DNA of 64,000 nucleotides from Calothrix parasitica NIES-267 (GCF_002368095.1 NZ_AP018227.1:3905796-3969795), one strand, 5' to 3'. Shown: positions 1 through 9,217, numbered from the stretch's first letter. Notes: generated by a model from the letters alone, not told the origin. Program-made: numbers and translations.

Positions 1-54
1 ATGGGGAGATGGGGGAGATGGGGGAGATGGGGAGATGGGGAGATGGGGAGATAG
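1..54. repeat. STRR-type tandem repeat (GGGGAGAT units)
   Basis: Seven consecutive copies of a 7-9 base GGGGAGAT-like unit open the window. Degenerate heptamer arrays of this kind (short tandemly repeated repetitive sequences) are typical of heterocystous cyanobacteria. The rest of the spacer up to the cysC start is AT-rich with repeated TAATTGGTAATTG-like words, and no gene is visible there. Confidence 0.85.
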
Positions 55-164
55 TTAGTAGTAACTTCTAAGATTTTATTTCTACTTATAATTGCTAATT
101 GGTAATTGATGATCCACACCCGACCGGTGAAAATTTATAATTGGTAATTGATAATTAATTAGTC

Positions 165-719
165 ATGAATAATAAAGGTGTAACGCTTTGGCTGACAGGT
201 CTTAGTGGAGCGGGTAAAAGTACTATTGCAAAAGGGATTGAAGAAAAACTTCGGGCTAGTAAATGTCCGGTTGAAGTTTTAGATGGAGATATTATTAGAA
301 CTTGGCTATCTCAAGGATTGGGTTTTAGTAAAAAAGACCGCGATACAAATGTAAGAAGGGTCGGATTTGTCGCAAACTTGCTTAGTCGTAATGGAGTTGT
401 GACAATTGTGGCGATGATTAGTCCTTATCGAGAAATTAGAGCAGAAATTCGAGCTATTACTAATAACTTTGTCGAAATCTATATTAATACACCGTTAGAA
501 GTATGTGAAGCAAGAGACGTTAAAGGATTGTATGCTAAAGCAAGAGCCGGGGAAATAAAAGGTTTTACAGGAATAGACGACCCTTACGAATCTCCTTTGA
601 ATCCAGAAATTGTTTGTAATACCAATCAAGAAACAATTGAAGAAAGTGTGAGTAAAGTTATTCAATATTTGCAGGATAATGGTTTTTTATCTATTGCTGT
701 CACAGGAGTAATGAGTTAG
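165..719 (+). CDS. cysC: Adenylylsulfate (APS) kinase
   Basis: Phosphorylates adenosine 5'-phosphosulfate to PAPS, the second step of sulfate activation, in the cytosol. At 184 aa it matches the usual stand-alone CysC length. The P-loop GLSGAGKS lies at residues 13-20, followed by DGD near residue 41, the DRxxNVRRVG helix (residues ~59-68), the ISPYR substrate loop and the conserved GLYAKARAGEIKGFTGID segment. No sulfate adenylyltransferase gene is adjacent, so this is an isolated locus. STRR repeats lie on both sides and no strong ribosome binding site precedes the ATG. A kinase acting on another nucleotide sulfate is unlikely given the full motif set. Confidence 0.95.
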   Translation: MNNKGVTLWLTGLSGAGKSTIAKGIEEKLRASKCPVEVLDGDIIRTWLSQGLGFSKKDRDTNVRRVGFVANLLSRNGVVTIVAMISPYREIRAEIRAITNNFVEIYINTPLEVCEARDVKGLYAKARAGEIKGFTGIDDPYESPLNPEIVCNTNQETIEESVSKVIQYLQDNGFLSIAVTGVMS

Positions 720-899
720 GAGTTAGGAGTTAAGAGTTAAGAATTAAAAATTAAGAGTTAAGAGTTAGGAATTGCTAGTAATTTCCCCCTTGTCTCCCCA
801 TCTCCCTATCTCCCCCTCTCCCCCATCTCCCTCATCTCCCCATCTCCCGTTCCCATTTATCAGCTACCATCAAATAAGACGAGTACGGTCATAGCACGT
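720..899. repeat. Spacer of STRR repeats (TTAGGAG and CTCCCCAT units)
   Basis: The spacer between cysC and the Uma2 gene begins with GAGTTAGGAGTTAAGAG-type heptamers and continues with a run of TCTCCCCAT units at about 783-848. No gene is visible. Confidence 0.8.
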
Positions 900-1673
900 A
901 TGTACCAAACAGACCCACCAATTCCTCCCAAAGAAAGTCTTCCTACAATGTATGATTTACCTAGTGAAGATCCAGAGGAACCTGGTTTGCCGGACGAATT
1001 TCATATTTATCAACCGCAATTGTTGGAGGAAACTTTCCGTCCACCAACTTATGGTACTGATGAAGTTTTTGTGGCTAGCGATTTAAATCTTTACTATGAT
1101 TCGCGCAATCCTCTATGGTATAAACGTCCCGATTGGTTTGCAGTAGTTGGAAATTCTAGGTTTTATCAACGAAGAGATTTGCGCTTGAGCTACGTCATTT
1201 GGCAAGAAGGGATAAGTCCTTTTGTTGCGGTAGAATTGATTTCTCCCGGAACTGAGAAAGAAGATTTAGGACAAAGCTTACGTATAGTAGAAGCAGACAA
1301 ACCACCAACTAAATGGCAAGTTTACGAACAAATTTTAAGAATTCCTTATTATATCGTATTTGATAGATACACAGATAATTTACGAGCTTTTGTTCTTCAA
1401 GCTGAATCTTATAAAGAACTTAATTTAGAAGAACCACGTATTTGGATGCCAAGGTTAGAAATGGGTTTGGGACTTTGGCAAGGTATTTATAAAGGAATCG
1501 AGCGCTTGTGGCTGCGCTGGTATGAAGATAACGGTAACTGGTTACCAACTCCAACAGAACGAGAAAATCAGCGAGCAGAACGAGAACGTCAACGAGCAGA
1601 ACAAGCAAGCCAACGGGCCGAGCGTTTAGCTGCAAAACTACGAGAATTGGGCGTTAATCCTGACGAATTATAA
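900..1673 (+). CDS. Uma2 family (DUF820) putative endonuclease
   Basis: Belongs to the Uma2/DUF820 family, a PD-(D/E)xK nuclease-fold family greatly expanded in cyanobacteria; its substrate is unknown. Residues ~60-165 carry the family core: a KRPDWFAVVG strand, the PFVAVELISPGTEKED segment with the putative catalytic Glu and Lys, and IPYYIVFDR. The last ~40 residues form an Arg/Glu/Gln-rich coiled coil (repeated ERQRAEQ units) ending in LRELGVNPDEL, a tail common in cyanobacterial members. It is monocistronic, bounded by repeats upstream and by an AT-rich spacer before tldD. Nuclease activity is inferred from fold only. Confidence 0.88.
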   Translation: MYQTDPPIPPKESLPTMYDLPSEDPEEPGLPDEFHIYQPQLLEETFRPPTYGTDEVFVASDLNLYYDSRNPLWYKRPDWFAVVGNSRFYQRRDLRLSYVIWQEGISPFVAVELISPGTEKEDLGQSLRIVEADKPPTKWQVYEQILRIPYYIVFDRYTDNLRAFVLQAESYKELNLEEPRIWMPRLEMGLGLWQGIYKGIERLWLRWYEDNGNWLPTPTERENQRAERERQRAEQASQRAERLAAKLRELGVNPDEL

Positions 1674-1911
1674 AGATGTAGTTCAAGTATTTTCTACTCG
1701 CTACTTTCTACTCCCTAAAATTCCAAGTAACAAATTGTATATTATTATTTTGCTCCCTGCTTGTATCTTTATCGGTTACAACCATAACAACACAATATAT
1801 ATTAGCTAAGATGATACACAGCCCCTAAAGGTTTTTTAGAGTTTGTTGTATCTTTTCATAATTAAGAACTGCAAAAACTTAAAATAACGCCCCTCCACCA
1901 AAAGGTCCAAA

Positions 1912-3384
1912 ATGCAAACTACTACTCTGCTTCTTTCTAAACAACTTCCCAACCTACAATACTCTTCTACACAAGAGCAGTTTGATGAAACTTGGGCAGC
2001 ACCTTTGTCTACTCTCTTAGGTTTGGGACGTGCTGCGGGTGCTGACTTTATCGAATTCTTTTTAGAGCGCGTAAATTATATTAGCTGCTTAGCAGAAGAG
2101 GACACTATTACCAGTATTACTCCTCGTCTTTCTACGGGTGCTGGAGTAAGGGTGTTTCGCGGTAAAGCTGATTGCTACGTTAGCACTAATGATATTTCGT
2201 TCAATGGTTTAAAAGCTGCTTTAGAAAAAGCTTTGGCGATTGTAGGGTTACAATTACCAGGACCAAATGCTTTTATCCCGGAAATTAACCTGGAATTATT
2301 TAGGGATTACGCATCAAAGAGAGGCAAAAATGCATGGCTACCTTTATGTACTTCCATGAGAGAAATGGGAGAAGTTTTACTTGACAGTACAACTCAGCTA
2401 AAGCAAAAAGCGAGCCATATTCAATCCCGTCGTGCTTCCTATTTCCGCGATTGGCAAGAAGTTTTGATAGCTGCAAGTGATGGAACTTTTGCTCGCGATA
2501 TCCGTTTAACTCAATCGGTAGCATTGAGTTTATTATGTGCTGAGGGTGCCCATCGTAGTTCCATAGCCGAGCGTGGTGGCAATACTAGCGACCCTAATTT
2601 TCTCAAAACTTGGGATTTCCAGCAAGCGGCAGCGCAAGTTAGCGAATCTGCTGGAAAAATGCTATACGCGGACTATGTGGAATCGGGTAATTATCCGATT
2701 ATTATGGCGAATCATTTCGGTGGAGTCATTTTTCACGAAGCTTGCGGACATTTACTAGAAACTACTCAAATTGAACGCAATACTTCTCCTTTCGCGAATA
2801 AAAAAGGTGAAAAAATTGCTCATGAAGCTTTAACTGCTTGGGATGAAGGACGTACCGATAATGCCTTTGGCACCATTGATATGGACGATGAAGGTATGCC
2901 AGCCCAAAGAACTTTATTAATTGAAAAAGGAATTCTGAAGAACTTCTTGGCAGATAGAAGCGGTTCAGCTCGTACCGGACATCCTAGAACTGGTAGCGGA
3001 AGACGGCAGAATTTTACTTATGCTGCGGCTAGTCGGATGCGTAATACTTATATTGCGACCGGGGAACACTCTATAGATGATTTGTTCGCCTCTATTGATA
3101 AAGGTATTTACTGTAAGAAAATGGGTGGTGGTAGCGTTGGTGCTACTGGTGAATTCAATTTTGGTGTTGAAGAAGCCTATTTAATTGAAAACGGTAAAAT
3201 GACCAAGCCTTTGAAAGGAGCTATTCTGATTGGCGAAGCTCAGGAAATCATGAACAAAATTTCCATGTGTTCCAATGATTTGTCTTTAGCTCCGGGCTTC
3301 TGCGGCTCCGTTAGTGGTAGCATTTATACTACCGTAGGGCAGCCACATATTAAAGTTGATTCGATTACCGTTGGCGGACGGTAA
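1912..3384 (+). CDS. tldD: TldD-type metallopeptidase
   Basis: TldD is the zinc-bearing subunit of the TldD/TldE heterodimer, which degrades unfolded or modified peptides and in several bacteria matures peptide natural products. The HExxxH zinc motif appears as HEACGH at residues 275-280, and the downstream cysteine ligand is likely the Cys in GFCGSVSG near residue 464. At 490 aa it is normal length. An AAAGGT sequence 5 bases before the ATG serves as the ribosome binding site. The partner subunit gene follows in the same orientation after 152 bases containing a hairpin. No small peptide precursor gene was recognised nearby. Confidence 0.95.
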   Translation: MQTTTLLLSKQLPNLQYSSTQEQFDETWAAPLSTLLGLGRAAGADFIEFFLERVNYISCLAEEDTITSITPRLSTGAGVRVFRGKADCYVSTNDISFNGLKAALEKALAIVGLQLPGPNAFIPEINLELFRDYASKRGKNAWLPLCTSMREMGEVLLDSTTQLKQKASHIQSRRASYFRDWQEVLIAASDGTFARDIRLTQSVALSLLCAEGAHRSSIAERGGNTSDPNFLKTWDFQQAAAQVSESAGKMLYADYVESGNYPIIMANHFGGVIFHEACGHLLETTQIERNTSPFANKKGEKIAHEALTAWDEGRTDNAFGTIDMDDEGMPAQRTLLIEKGILKNFLADRSGSARTGHPRTGSGRRQNFTYAAASRMRNTYIATGEHSIDDLFASIDKGIYCKKMGGGSVGATGEFNFGVEEAYLIENGKMTKPLKGAILIGEAQEIMNKISMCSNDLSLAPGFCGSVSGSIYTTVGQPHIKVDSITVGGR

Positions 3385-3418
3385 AGAGATTTTGGATTTC
3401 GGATTTTGGATTGAGAAT

Positions 3419-3449
3419 TGTAGAGACGTAGCACTGCTACGTCTCTACA
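3419..3449. repeat. Perfect palindromic hairpin (AGAGACGTAGC family)
   Basis: A 15-base arm beginning TGTAGAGACGTAGC is followed by one base and its exact complement. It lies between tldD and tldE. Related palindromes occur at 4929-4959, 39461-39492, 39598-39620 and 45824-45846. It could form a transcript hairpin, but no T-run follows. Confidence 0.85.
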
Positions 3450-3536
3450 GTTAGGTTAATAAACTTATTCTTTCATTTTTCTACCAAATTCCCAATCCCC
3501 TATTCCCTATTCCCTATTCCCTATTCATTAATAATT

Positions 3537-4880
3537 ATGCCTAACATACAGGAAATAGCAGCATCTGCTAAAGAAAGTGCCAATAAACTCGGTATCAAAA
3601 AGTTTGATATTTATGGTTCGGCAGTAGATTCAACTAGCGTTCAAGTTGACCAAGGTGAGCCGAAGCAAGTTAAAGCAACCAACCTTTCTGGTGTTACCGT
3701 CCGAGTCTGGAATCAAGATAATACCATGGGTGTCACTAGTACTACAGATGTAGACCCCAAAGGCTTAGAGTTGGCTTTGAAAACTGCATTTGAAGCAAGT
3801 ACGTTTGGTGTCAAAGAGAATGTACCAGATTTCAGCCCGGAAGCTAAAGCTGAATTAAATAACGGTACGTCTCATGAAAAAATAGACCAAGCACCAGTAA
3901 CGTCTTTGATAGATAGTTTGTTAGATGCTGAAAAAGAAGTACTCGCATCCCACGAAGCTATTAAAGGAGTACCCTACAATTCTTTATCGCAAAGGGATGT
4001 TGATAGATTTTATCTGAATAGCGATGGTGCAATGAGAGCCGAATCGCATTCTTTGGCTTCTGTTTTTCTCTACAGTAAAACTGAGGAAGAAGGTAAAAAA
4101 CCTCGTAGTGCTGGTGCTTTTAGAATGAGTTACGGTGTCAAGGATTTAGACATTGATGGCTGCATTAAAGAAACTGCTGAAAAAACTATCAGTCATTTGA
4201 ATTATCGAAAAATTCCGACTGGTAAGTATATGGTTGTGTTTTCACCAGATGCTTTTTTAAGCTTGCTGGGGGCTTTTTCCAACTTATTCAACGCTCAAAG
4301 TATTCTTGATAAGCAAAGTTTATCTACTCCCGACGATATAGGTAGCGAAATTGCTTCTCCCTTACTTTCTCTATATGATGATGCACTGCATTCAGCAAAT
4401 ATTGGTGCAGAAACATTTGATGGAGAAGGAACCCCCACTCGTCAAATATCGCTAATTGAAAACGGGGTTTTGAAGAATTTTCTTCATAGTGCTGGTACCG
4501 CTAAACGGATGAATGCTCAACCTACGGGTAATGCTAATATCGGTGCGAAAGTTACTATTGGTCCTAACTTCTATCACGTTTTTGCAAGTAAAGCACCGGA
4601 AAAACAGCTTAGTTTAGAAACTGCTGAAAATGTTGTTTTCGTTGATGATGTACAAGCACTTCATGCAGGAGTTAGAGCTTTACAAGGTTCATTCTCTTTA
4701 CCGTTTGACGGTTGGTTGATAAATAAAGGAGAAAAAACCAGCATTGATTCAGCAACCATAGCTGGAGATTTTCGCGAACTTCTTAAATCAATTGTTTTTG
4801 TCGAAAAGGAAGGAGAATTAACTCCTGGAGGAGTTTGTCCCCGGATTTGGGTCGAAGGTTTATCTATTACCGGAGAATAA
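3537..4880 (+). CDS. pmbA: PmbA/TldE-type subunit, partner of TldD
   Basis: A 447-aa homologue of PmbA/TldE, the subunit that pairs with TldD and lacks the zinc-binding HExxxH. Recognisable family segments are the N-terminal beta-rich part (residues ~1-190), the central MVVFSPDAFLSLLGAF region, the LIENGVLKNFLHS stretch shared with TldD, and the C-terminal GDFRELLKSI followed by TPGGVCPRIWVEGLS. The gene sits 152 bases after tldD on the same strand, so the pair is probably co-expressed. A hairpin with a T-run ends the unit downstream. Confidence 0.93.
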   Translation: MPNIQEIAASAKESANKLGIKKFDIYGSAVDSTSVQVDQGEPKQVKATNLSGVTVRVWNQDNTMGVTSTTDVDPKGLELALKTAFEASTFGVKENVPDFSPEAKAELNNGTSHEKIDQAPVTSLIDSLLDAEKEVLASHEAIKGVPYNSLSQRDVDRFYLNSDGAMRAESHSLASVFLYSKTEEEGKKPRSAGAFRMSYGVKDLDIDGCIKETAEKTISHLNYRKIPTGKYMVVFSPDAFLSLLGAFSNLFNAQSILDKQSLSTPDDIGSEIASPLLSLYDDALHSANIGAETFDGEGTPTRQISLIENGVLKNFLHSAGTAKRMNAQPTGNANIGAKVTIGPNFYHVFASKAPEKQLSLETAENVVFVDDVQALHAGVRALQGSFSLPFDGWLINKGEKTSIDSATIAGDFRELLKSIVFVEKEGELTPGGVCPRIWVEGLSITGE

Positions 4881-4928
4881 ATCGCGGTTTTTATCTATTT
4901 AGCCGATTCCTGAACAATTATCAAATTA

Positions 4929-4968
4929 TCTGGAGACGTTGCAATGGAACGTCTCCAGATTTTTATTA
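4929..4968 (+). terminator. Probable Rho-independent terminator of tldE
   Basis: Twelve-base complementary arms (TCTGGAGACGTT and its complement) flank a 7-base loop and are followed by TTTTTATT, 49 bases after the tldE stop. The arm also carries the GAGACGT repeat core, so a mobile palindrome may have been recruited as a terminator. Confidence 0.75.
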
Positions 4969-5025
4969 TGAATCGCTATTACTTTTCCAGAAACCGGGTT
5001 TCTTTAGACTAACTATAGCGAATTT

Positions 5026-5150
5026 CGGTTGAGTCCAATACACTCGAACCCTCATCCCGTCGTCTCGGACACCCCTCTCCTTAATAAGGAGAGGGGAAGG
5101 GGGTGAGGTTAAATCTGTATTGCATCCAAATGAAAAACGTTATATATAGG
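5026..5150. repeat. Dispersed repeat element C, copy 1 (inverted relative to copy 2)
   Basis: The reverse complement of this stretch matches 24442-24535. Shared features are the CAATAC words near both ends, the CCTCACCCCCTTCCCCTCTCC tract and an internal CCCCTCTCC/GGAGAGGGG hairpin. No coding capacity. Just upstream, 4989-5003 is the palindromic word AGAAACCGGGTTTCT. Confidence 0.7.
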
Positions 5151-5292
5151 TTCGCTGAATCGCTTATGAATAAAAATATGCTCGCAGTTGATTCAATCAA
5201 TAAATCATTTCAAAATACAAAAATATAGAGACACACATTTGTGCATCTCCGATAAGAACTATTTATCAAATTATTCGTAATAGTTAAAAGCC

Positions 5293-5745
5293 TTATTGTT
5301 CTTCAAGGTATTGTCCACCAACGCCCACTGAAGTATTAAATATTTCCGCACCAGCTAAATTCGCACCCACCAATGTTGCATCTTCTAATTGAGCGCTGTA
5401 TAGCTGAGAATCGCTCAAATTGGCATTAGTTAAATCGGCTTTATTCAGGGTTGTGCTATTAATAAATGCACCTTTTAAGTTAGCACCAGTCAAATCTGCA
5501 CCAGTCAAATCTGCACCTTCTAGATTTGCTTCTTCAAGGTCAGCACCTCTTAAATTGGCATTTCTTAAATCAACACCAATCAAATGAGCACCTCTTAAAT
5601 TAGCACCTCTTAAATTACAGGCATAACATTCTCTTGTTTCTGTTAACTGTAATACTTCGCTAGATACAGTCTTTTCGGCTTGAGCAGGAGCGCCTAAAAA
5701 CATTGTACTTAATGCTGCTACTGCCGCGATAATCTGAGTTTTCAT
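5293..5745 (-). CDS. Secreted pentapeptide-repeat protein
   Basis: A 150-aa protein with a signal peptide (MKTQIIAAVAALSTMFLGAPAQA) and then about sixteen A(D/N)LxG-type pentapeptide repeats (residues ~35-135), which fold as a right-handed beta-helix. A CYAC motif opens the repeat domain. The start at 5745 is chosen because GGAGGAG lies 8 bases before it; the frame stays open nine codons further upstream. Small secreted pentapeptide proteins are common in cyanobacteria and their role is unknown. No operon partner is present. Confidence 0.88.
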   Translation of the reverse strand: MKTQIIAAVAALSTMFLGAPAQAEKTVSSEVLQLTETRECYACNLRGANLRGAHLIGVDLRNANLRGADLEEANLEGADLTGADLTGANLKGAFINSTTLNKADLTNANLSDSQLYSAQLEDATLVGANLAGAEIFNTSVGVGGQYLEEQ

Positions 5746-6441
5746 ACTTAAATCTCCTCCTCCACTTAGCAAGTCTTATTGATTCATTTATTAAAGATAA
5801 AATTTTATATATTGTCTCTTGAAGGCAATTTAAACTTTATCTTAATCCTTAAGAATTGCTAAACTTTTTGTTTAATCAACTGTTTATATCATCGCTTAAA
5901 TTTATCGAGATGTCTTCATCCTAACGATTGAAGTTTTAGATAAAGAACACTATCTTTTTATTTATTAAATAATATAAATACCTTCTATGTGCATTTACTA
6001 AAAGAGAGCATAATACACAATCGAGACGAAAAATCGGTTTTTTCCGCTATAAACGTCTTTTTTGGCTTTTTTCTGGCAAAATTAAACTGTCTTCTTTTGC
6101 TTTTATCGCAAACCTCTACCGTCAGATATAACCTGATATCAGTTGAAAACCTTTGAAGAAATCTTAGGGAGTAATAAGAGAACTAAAAGGTAACACCTTT
6201 AAGCCTCGCTTATTACCTTTATTAAAGAAAACGATAAATAGCATCAAGTTAAGCAAAATATTAACGGTTTATGAAAATCCGCCCAAGATAACATCATATA
6301 AAGTTAAATTACTGTAAGTATAGAAATAGATTGATAACAAATGCCTACTTCACAACTTAAACTATTAAATTGAAACCATTTGTATAGAGGCATGCACGCT
6401 AAGAATATAATCAAGTCATATTATTTCTTACGGAGGTATAA

Positions 6442-6474
6442 ATGAAGCTTACAAATAAAACGCTGGTGCTGTAA
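6442..6474 (+). CDS. Possible 10-codon leader or remnant ORF (MKLTNKTLVL)
   Basis: An ATG preceded by CGGAGG, a better ribosome binding site than most genes here, opens a frame that stops after ten codons. The peptide looks like the start of a signal sequence cut short, so it may be a decayed secreted-protein gene. It could also be a leader peptide for the permease gene 344 bases downstream. There is no codon bias pointing to an amino-acid attenuator. Confidence 0.25.
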   Translation: MKLTNKTLVL

Positions 6475-6550
6475 ACTTAGCGATTACTTATTAATCTTTG
6501 ATTATCACCTGCATGAATGCTGATTTTATTTTCTTGCAAGAAAAACTCAG

Positions 6551-6574
6551 CCCCTAATTGCATGCAGTCAGGGG
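6551..6574 (+). other. CCCCT...AGGGG hairpin upstream of the permease
   Basis: A 5-bp G/C stem encloses a 14-base loop that contains the palindrome TGCATGCA. No T-run follows, so it is not a convincing terminator; a regulatory role is only a possibility. Confidence 0.3.
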
Positions 6575-6817
6575 TTCAAATAGCGATGCATCAAGTTCGG
6601 TGCTATTCAACGTTTATCAAGAAAAATGTAAATTAATTTGCAATAGTAGTTGTAGATAGTAGCTGTACTGATAAATTACGCAAATAAGGTGAAAAAATAT
6701 GTAAATGATGTATAGTTTACTTTGCCTACGTGCGTATATTCCTGATTTAGTTAAAATAACTAAGCATATCCGATAATATCAACACGGACTTGAAAAAGTC
6801 CTGAATAAACCATACTT

Positions 6818-7876
6818 ATGAATCAACTCAGCAATGGCTATACCATATTCCTTAGTTTGTTAGTGGAAGCGATTCCTTTTCTGTTGATAGGAGTTTTGTT
6901 CTCCAGTATGCTGCTGTTTTTTGTTGATGAGCGTGCGCTAGTGGAAAAAGTACCAAAGAATCCAATGCTTGCAGCCATTTGCGGAAGCCTTTTGGGTTTT
7001 TTGTTCCCAGTCTGCGAGTGCGGTAACGTTCCGGTAGCGCGACGATTAATAACCCAAGGTGCCCCTACTCCTTTTGCAATTGGTTTTTTACTTGCGGCTC
7101 CAACAATTAATCCAATTGTAATTTGGGTAACATGGGTTGCATTCCGCGACCAGCCTGAAATAGTCGTATTAAGAGTGGTGTTTTCTTTATTTATAGCCAC
7201 AATTATCGGCTATGTCTTCAGCTTTCAAAAAGACTTAAGCCCTATAGTTCAGCCAACACTTGCTCGCTATCTAAAATTTAATCAGCCACAAAAAGCAAAA
7301 TCGCAAGCACTTCTTGAAGATTCCGAGCTAGAACAAAAAGCAGCAGTATCGAGCATCTTAAAACCCGGTACTTATTTGCTGGGTGGAAAACTAGGGGGTC
7401 AAGCCGTGCGGATGGAGACTGCGGCTACCGAAGCGACTCTTCCTGCTTATAGTTCGAGGAAACCCTTCTGGGACAAAATGCGACTCGTTATAGAAAATTC
7501 CATTCAAGAATTACGGGAACTAGGTGCAGTACTTATTTTAGGAAGTGCGATCGCCGCAGCAATTCAAGTCTTAGCACCCCGAGAATTAATTCTTAGTTTG
7601 GGGGTAGGCCCAATTGTTTCCATACTCACAATGCTGGTATTGGCGACAGTTGTATCTATTTGTTCTACAGTTGATTCCTTCTTTGCTTTATCTTTTGCTT
7701 CGAGCTTTACGAGCGGTTCTTTATTAGCCTTTTTAGTTTTCGGTCCAATGATTGACCTAAAAGGTATTGGTTTAATGCTATCAATATTTAAGCCGAAAGC
7801 AGTTGTTTATCTCTTCGTACTAGCAGCACAATTAACGTTTTTGTTTTGCCTGATAGTCAATTTACATTTTATTTAA
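6818..7876 (+). CDS. DUF318/ArsP-type permease (COG0701)
   Basis: A 352-aa integral membrane protein with two membrane bundles (residues ~8-155 and ~225-350), typical of the COG0701 permeases, which include organoarsenical efflux pumps and uncharacterised metal-related transporters. The family signature PVCECGNVPVARR with its CxC is near residues 65-77, and the second-half repeat STVDSFFALSFASSF lies near 288. The cytoplasmic linker (residues ~150-225) is charged. The next gene encodes a TIGR03943-type protein; this pair recurs in Firmicutes (YcgR/YcgQ) and cyanobacteria, so the two probably act as one complex. The substrate cannot be read from sequence. Confidence 0.85.
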   Translation: MNQLSNGYTIFLSLLVEAIPFLLIGVLFSSMLLFFVDERALVEKVPKNPMLAAICGSLLGFLFPVCECGNVPVARRLITQGAPTPFAIGFLLAAPTINPIVIWVTWVAFRDQPEIVVLRVVFSLFIATIIGYVFSFQKDLSPIVQPTLARYLKFNQPQKAKSQALLEDSELEQKAAVSSILKPGTYLLGGKLGGQAVRMETAATEATLPAYSSRKPFWDKMRLVIENSIQELRELGAVLILGSAIAAAIQVLAPRELILSLGVGPIVSILTMLVLATVVSICSTVDSFFALSFASSFTSGSLLAFLVFGPMIDLKGIGLMLSIFKPKAVVYLFVLAAQLTFLFCLIVNLHFI

Positions 7877-8139
7877 ATGGTTTTTTTATACAAAAATATG
7901 CTTCATTTGATTGTCGAACGGAGGTGAATAGGGAATGTACAACGGCATAAAAAAGACAATATTACTAACAAAATGTTAGAAAAATTTTAGCGAAGTAACT
8001 ACCTATTTAGTAATTCCGAATACCACAATTGATTTAAAGCTAAATATATGAGCAACTAAAATAATTTCTTCAAGTAATCTAAAATCCAAAATCCAAAATT
8101 GAATCATCTTCGCTTCCTCACACCCATAATCAATAGGCA

Positions 8140-8913
8140 ATGAGTTACAGAAAACGCCCATCAAAGACTTTAAAGAATCTACTTCCTTGGTTAGATGTCC
8201 TTGCTATTACAGCATGGGGATTTTTGCTATTAAGATACTGGCTGTCGCAACAGCTATATTTACTTATTCACCCTAATTATTTTGCATTAGTTGTTGTAGC
8301 AGGCATCATATTAATAATTATTGGCATTGCTAAAGGAATTGAGCTTTTGCGACAACGCAAACCCGTTCAAGAAGCTCAACACATGAACTTAATACCCCCT
8401 CGTTTGGGTAGCTTCTTATTAATCGTAGTCGCAATTATAGGCTTTACTGTTGCACCCCGAGTTTTTGCTAGCGATAAAGCCATACAAAGAGGGGTAGCTG
8501 AATTCGGACAAGCAAATTCTCGTCTTCAACCTCAGTCATTCCGTACATCCACTCGTCCCGAAGAGCGTTCCTTAGTGGATTGGACGCGCACCTTAAGCGT
8601 TTACCCAGAGCCGGATGCATATACCGGACAAAAAGCCAAGGTAAAAGGATTTGTGATTCACCCGCCAGATTTAGGAAGCGAATATTTATTTTTAGCAAGG
8701 TTTGTGCTTACTTGTTGCGCCGCAGATGCTTACCCAGTTGGCTTACCCGTAAAATTAAAGCAAGGTCAAACAAGAGACGAATTTAAGAAAGATGGTTGGT
8801 TTGAAGTAGAAGGAGAAATGGCAACAGAAAATCTTTCAGGAAAACGTCAACTAACAATTATTGCAAGTTCGCTGAAAAAAGTTTCACAACCCAAAAATCC
8901 TTATAGTTATTAA
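8140..8913 (+). CDS. TIGR03943/DUF1980 family membrane protein
   Basis: A 257-aa protein with three predicted N-terminal membrane helices (residues ~14-33, ~45-66 and ~87-107) and a soluble C-terminal domain (residues ~110-257) containing the conserved FVLTCCAADAYPVGLPV stretch, whose paired cysteines could bind a metal. This architecture is that of the partner protein of DUF318 permeases (YcgQ-like). It lies 263 bases after the permease gene on the same strand, with no obvious terminator between. The function is inferred from pairing only. Confidence 0.82.
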   Translation: MSYRKRPSKTLKNLLPWLDVLAITAWGFLLLRYWLSQQLYLLIHPNYFALVVVAGIILIIIGIAKGIELLRQRKPVQEAQHMNLIPPRLGSFLLIVVAIIGFTVAPRVFASDKAIQRGVAEFGQANSRLQPQSFRTSTRPEERSLVDWTRTLSVYPEPDAYTGQKAKVKGFVIHPPDLGSEYLFLARFVLTCCAADAYPVGLPVKLKQGQTRDEFKKDGWFEVEGEMATENLSGKRQLTIIASSLKKVSQPKNPYSY

Positions 8914-8942
8914 TTGTTAGTAGTTAGTAGTTAGTAGTTAGT

Positions 8943-9032
8943 AGGACTTACGCAACAATAATAGAAAGTGTCGCTTTCCTGACATCGATATCCCCCCAAC
9001 CCCATTAAAAAGTATGACTTTGCGTAAGTCCT
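8943..9032. mobile_element. 90-bp MITE-like element with 13-bp terminal inverted repeats
   Basis: The ends AGGACTTACGCAA and TTGCGTAAGTCCT are exact complements, enclosing about 64 bases without coding capacity. GTTAGTAGTTAGTAG heptamers precede it. No transposase is encoded, so it would be a non-autonomous element or REP-like palindrome. The spacer to the next gene (9033-9217) is AT-rich and ends in CAAAATC repeats. Confidence 0.65.
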
Positions 9033-9217
9033 TGTTAGTAAATCGTATTTTTTTAAGACTATATAACAGAAAGCAAAAATAAAAAATCGGTTGAATTTTG
9101 TTAAATTTTTATATAGCCGAATAAATTAGATTATAGATAATAATTAGTAACTTACAACTAACCACTAACCATTAACAAGTAACAATCCAAAATCCAAAAT
9201 CCAAAATCCAAAATATA

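Larger units (their letters stand above)
5746..6817. other. Gene-poor 1.07-kb spacer with one micro-ORF
   Basis: AT-rich intergenic DNA between two divergent genes, presumably holding both promoters. It contains AAAGGTAACACCTTT-type short hairpins near 6188, the 10-codon ORF at 6442-6474 with a strong ribosome binding site, and a CCCCT/AGGGG hairpin at 6551-6574. No longer coding region, tRNA or recognisable riboswitch was found. Confidence 0.6.

Noticed and set aside
4835-5032. 65-codon frame overlapping the end of tldE
   Set aside because: It overlaps tldE in another frame, then runs through the terminator hairpin and repeats, with no ribosome binding site.
6540-6600. Possible cobalamin or other riboswitch upstream of the permease
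   Set aside because: Only a 5-bp hairpin is present; the conserved B12 box and other riboswitch cores are absent.
7547-7554. GCGATCGC (HIP1) sites, also at 13893, 20420, 27554, 46551, 49129 and 54005
   Set aside because: HIP1 is a known cyanobacterial genome-wide octamer; seven in 64 kb is unremarkable and is used only as support for lineage.
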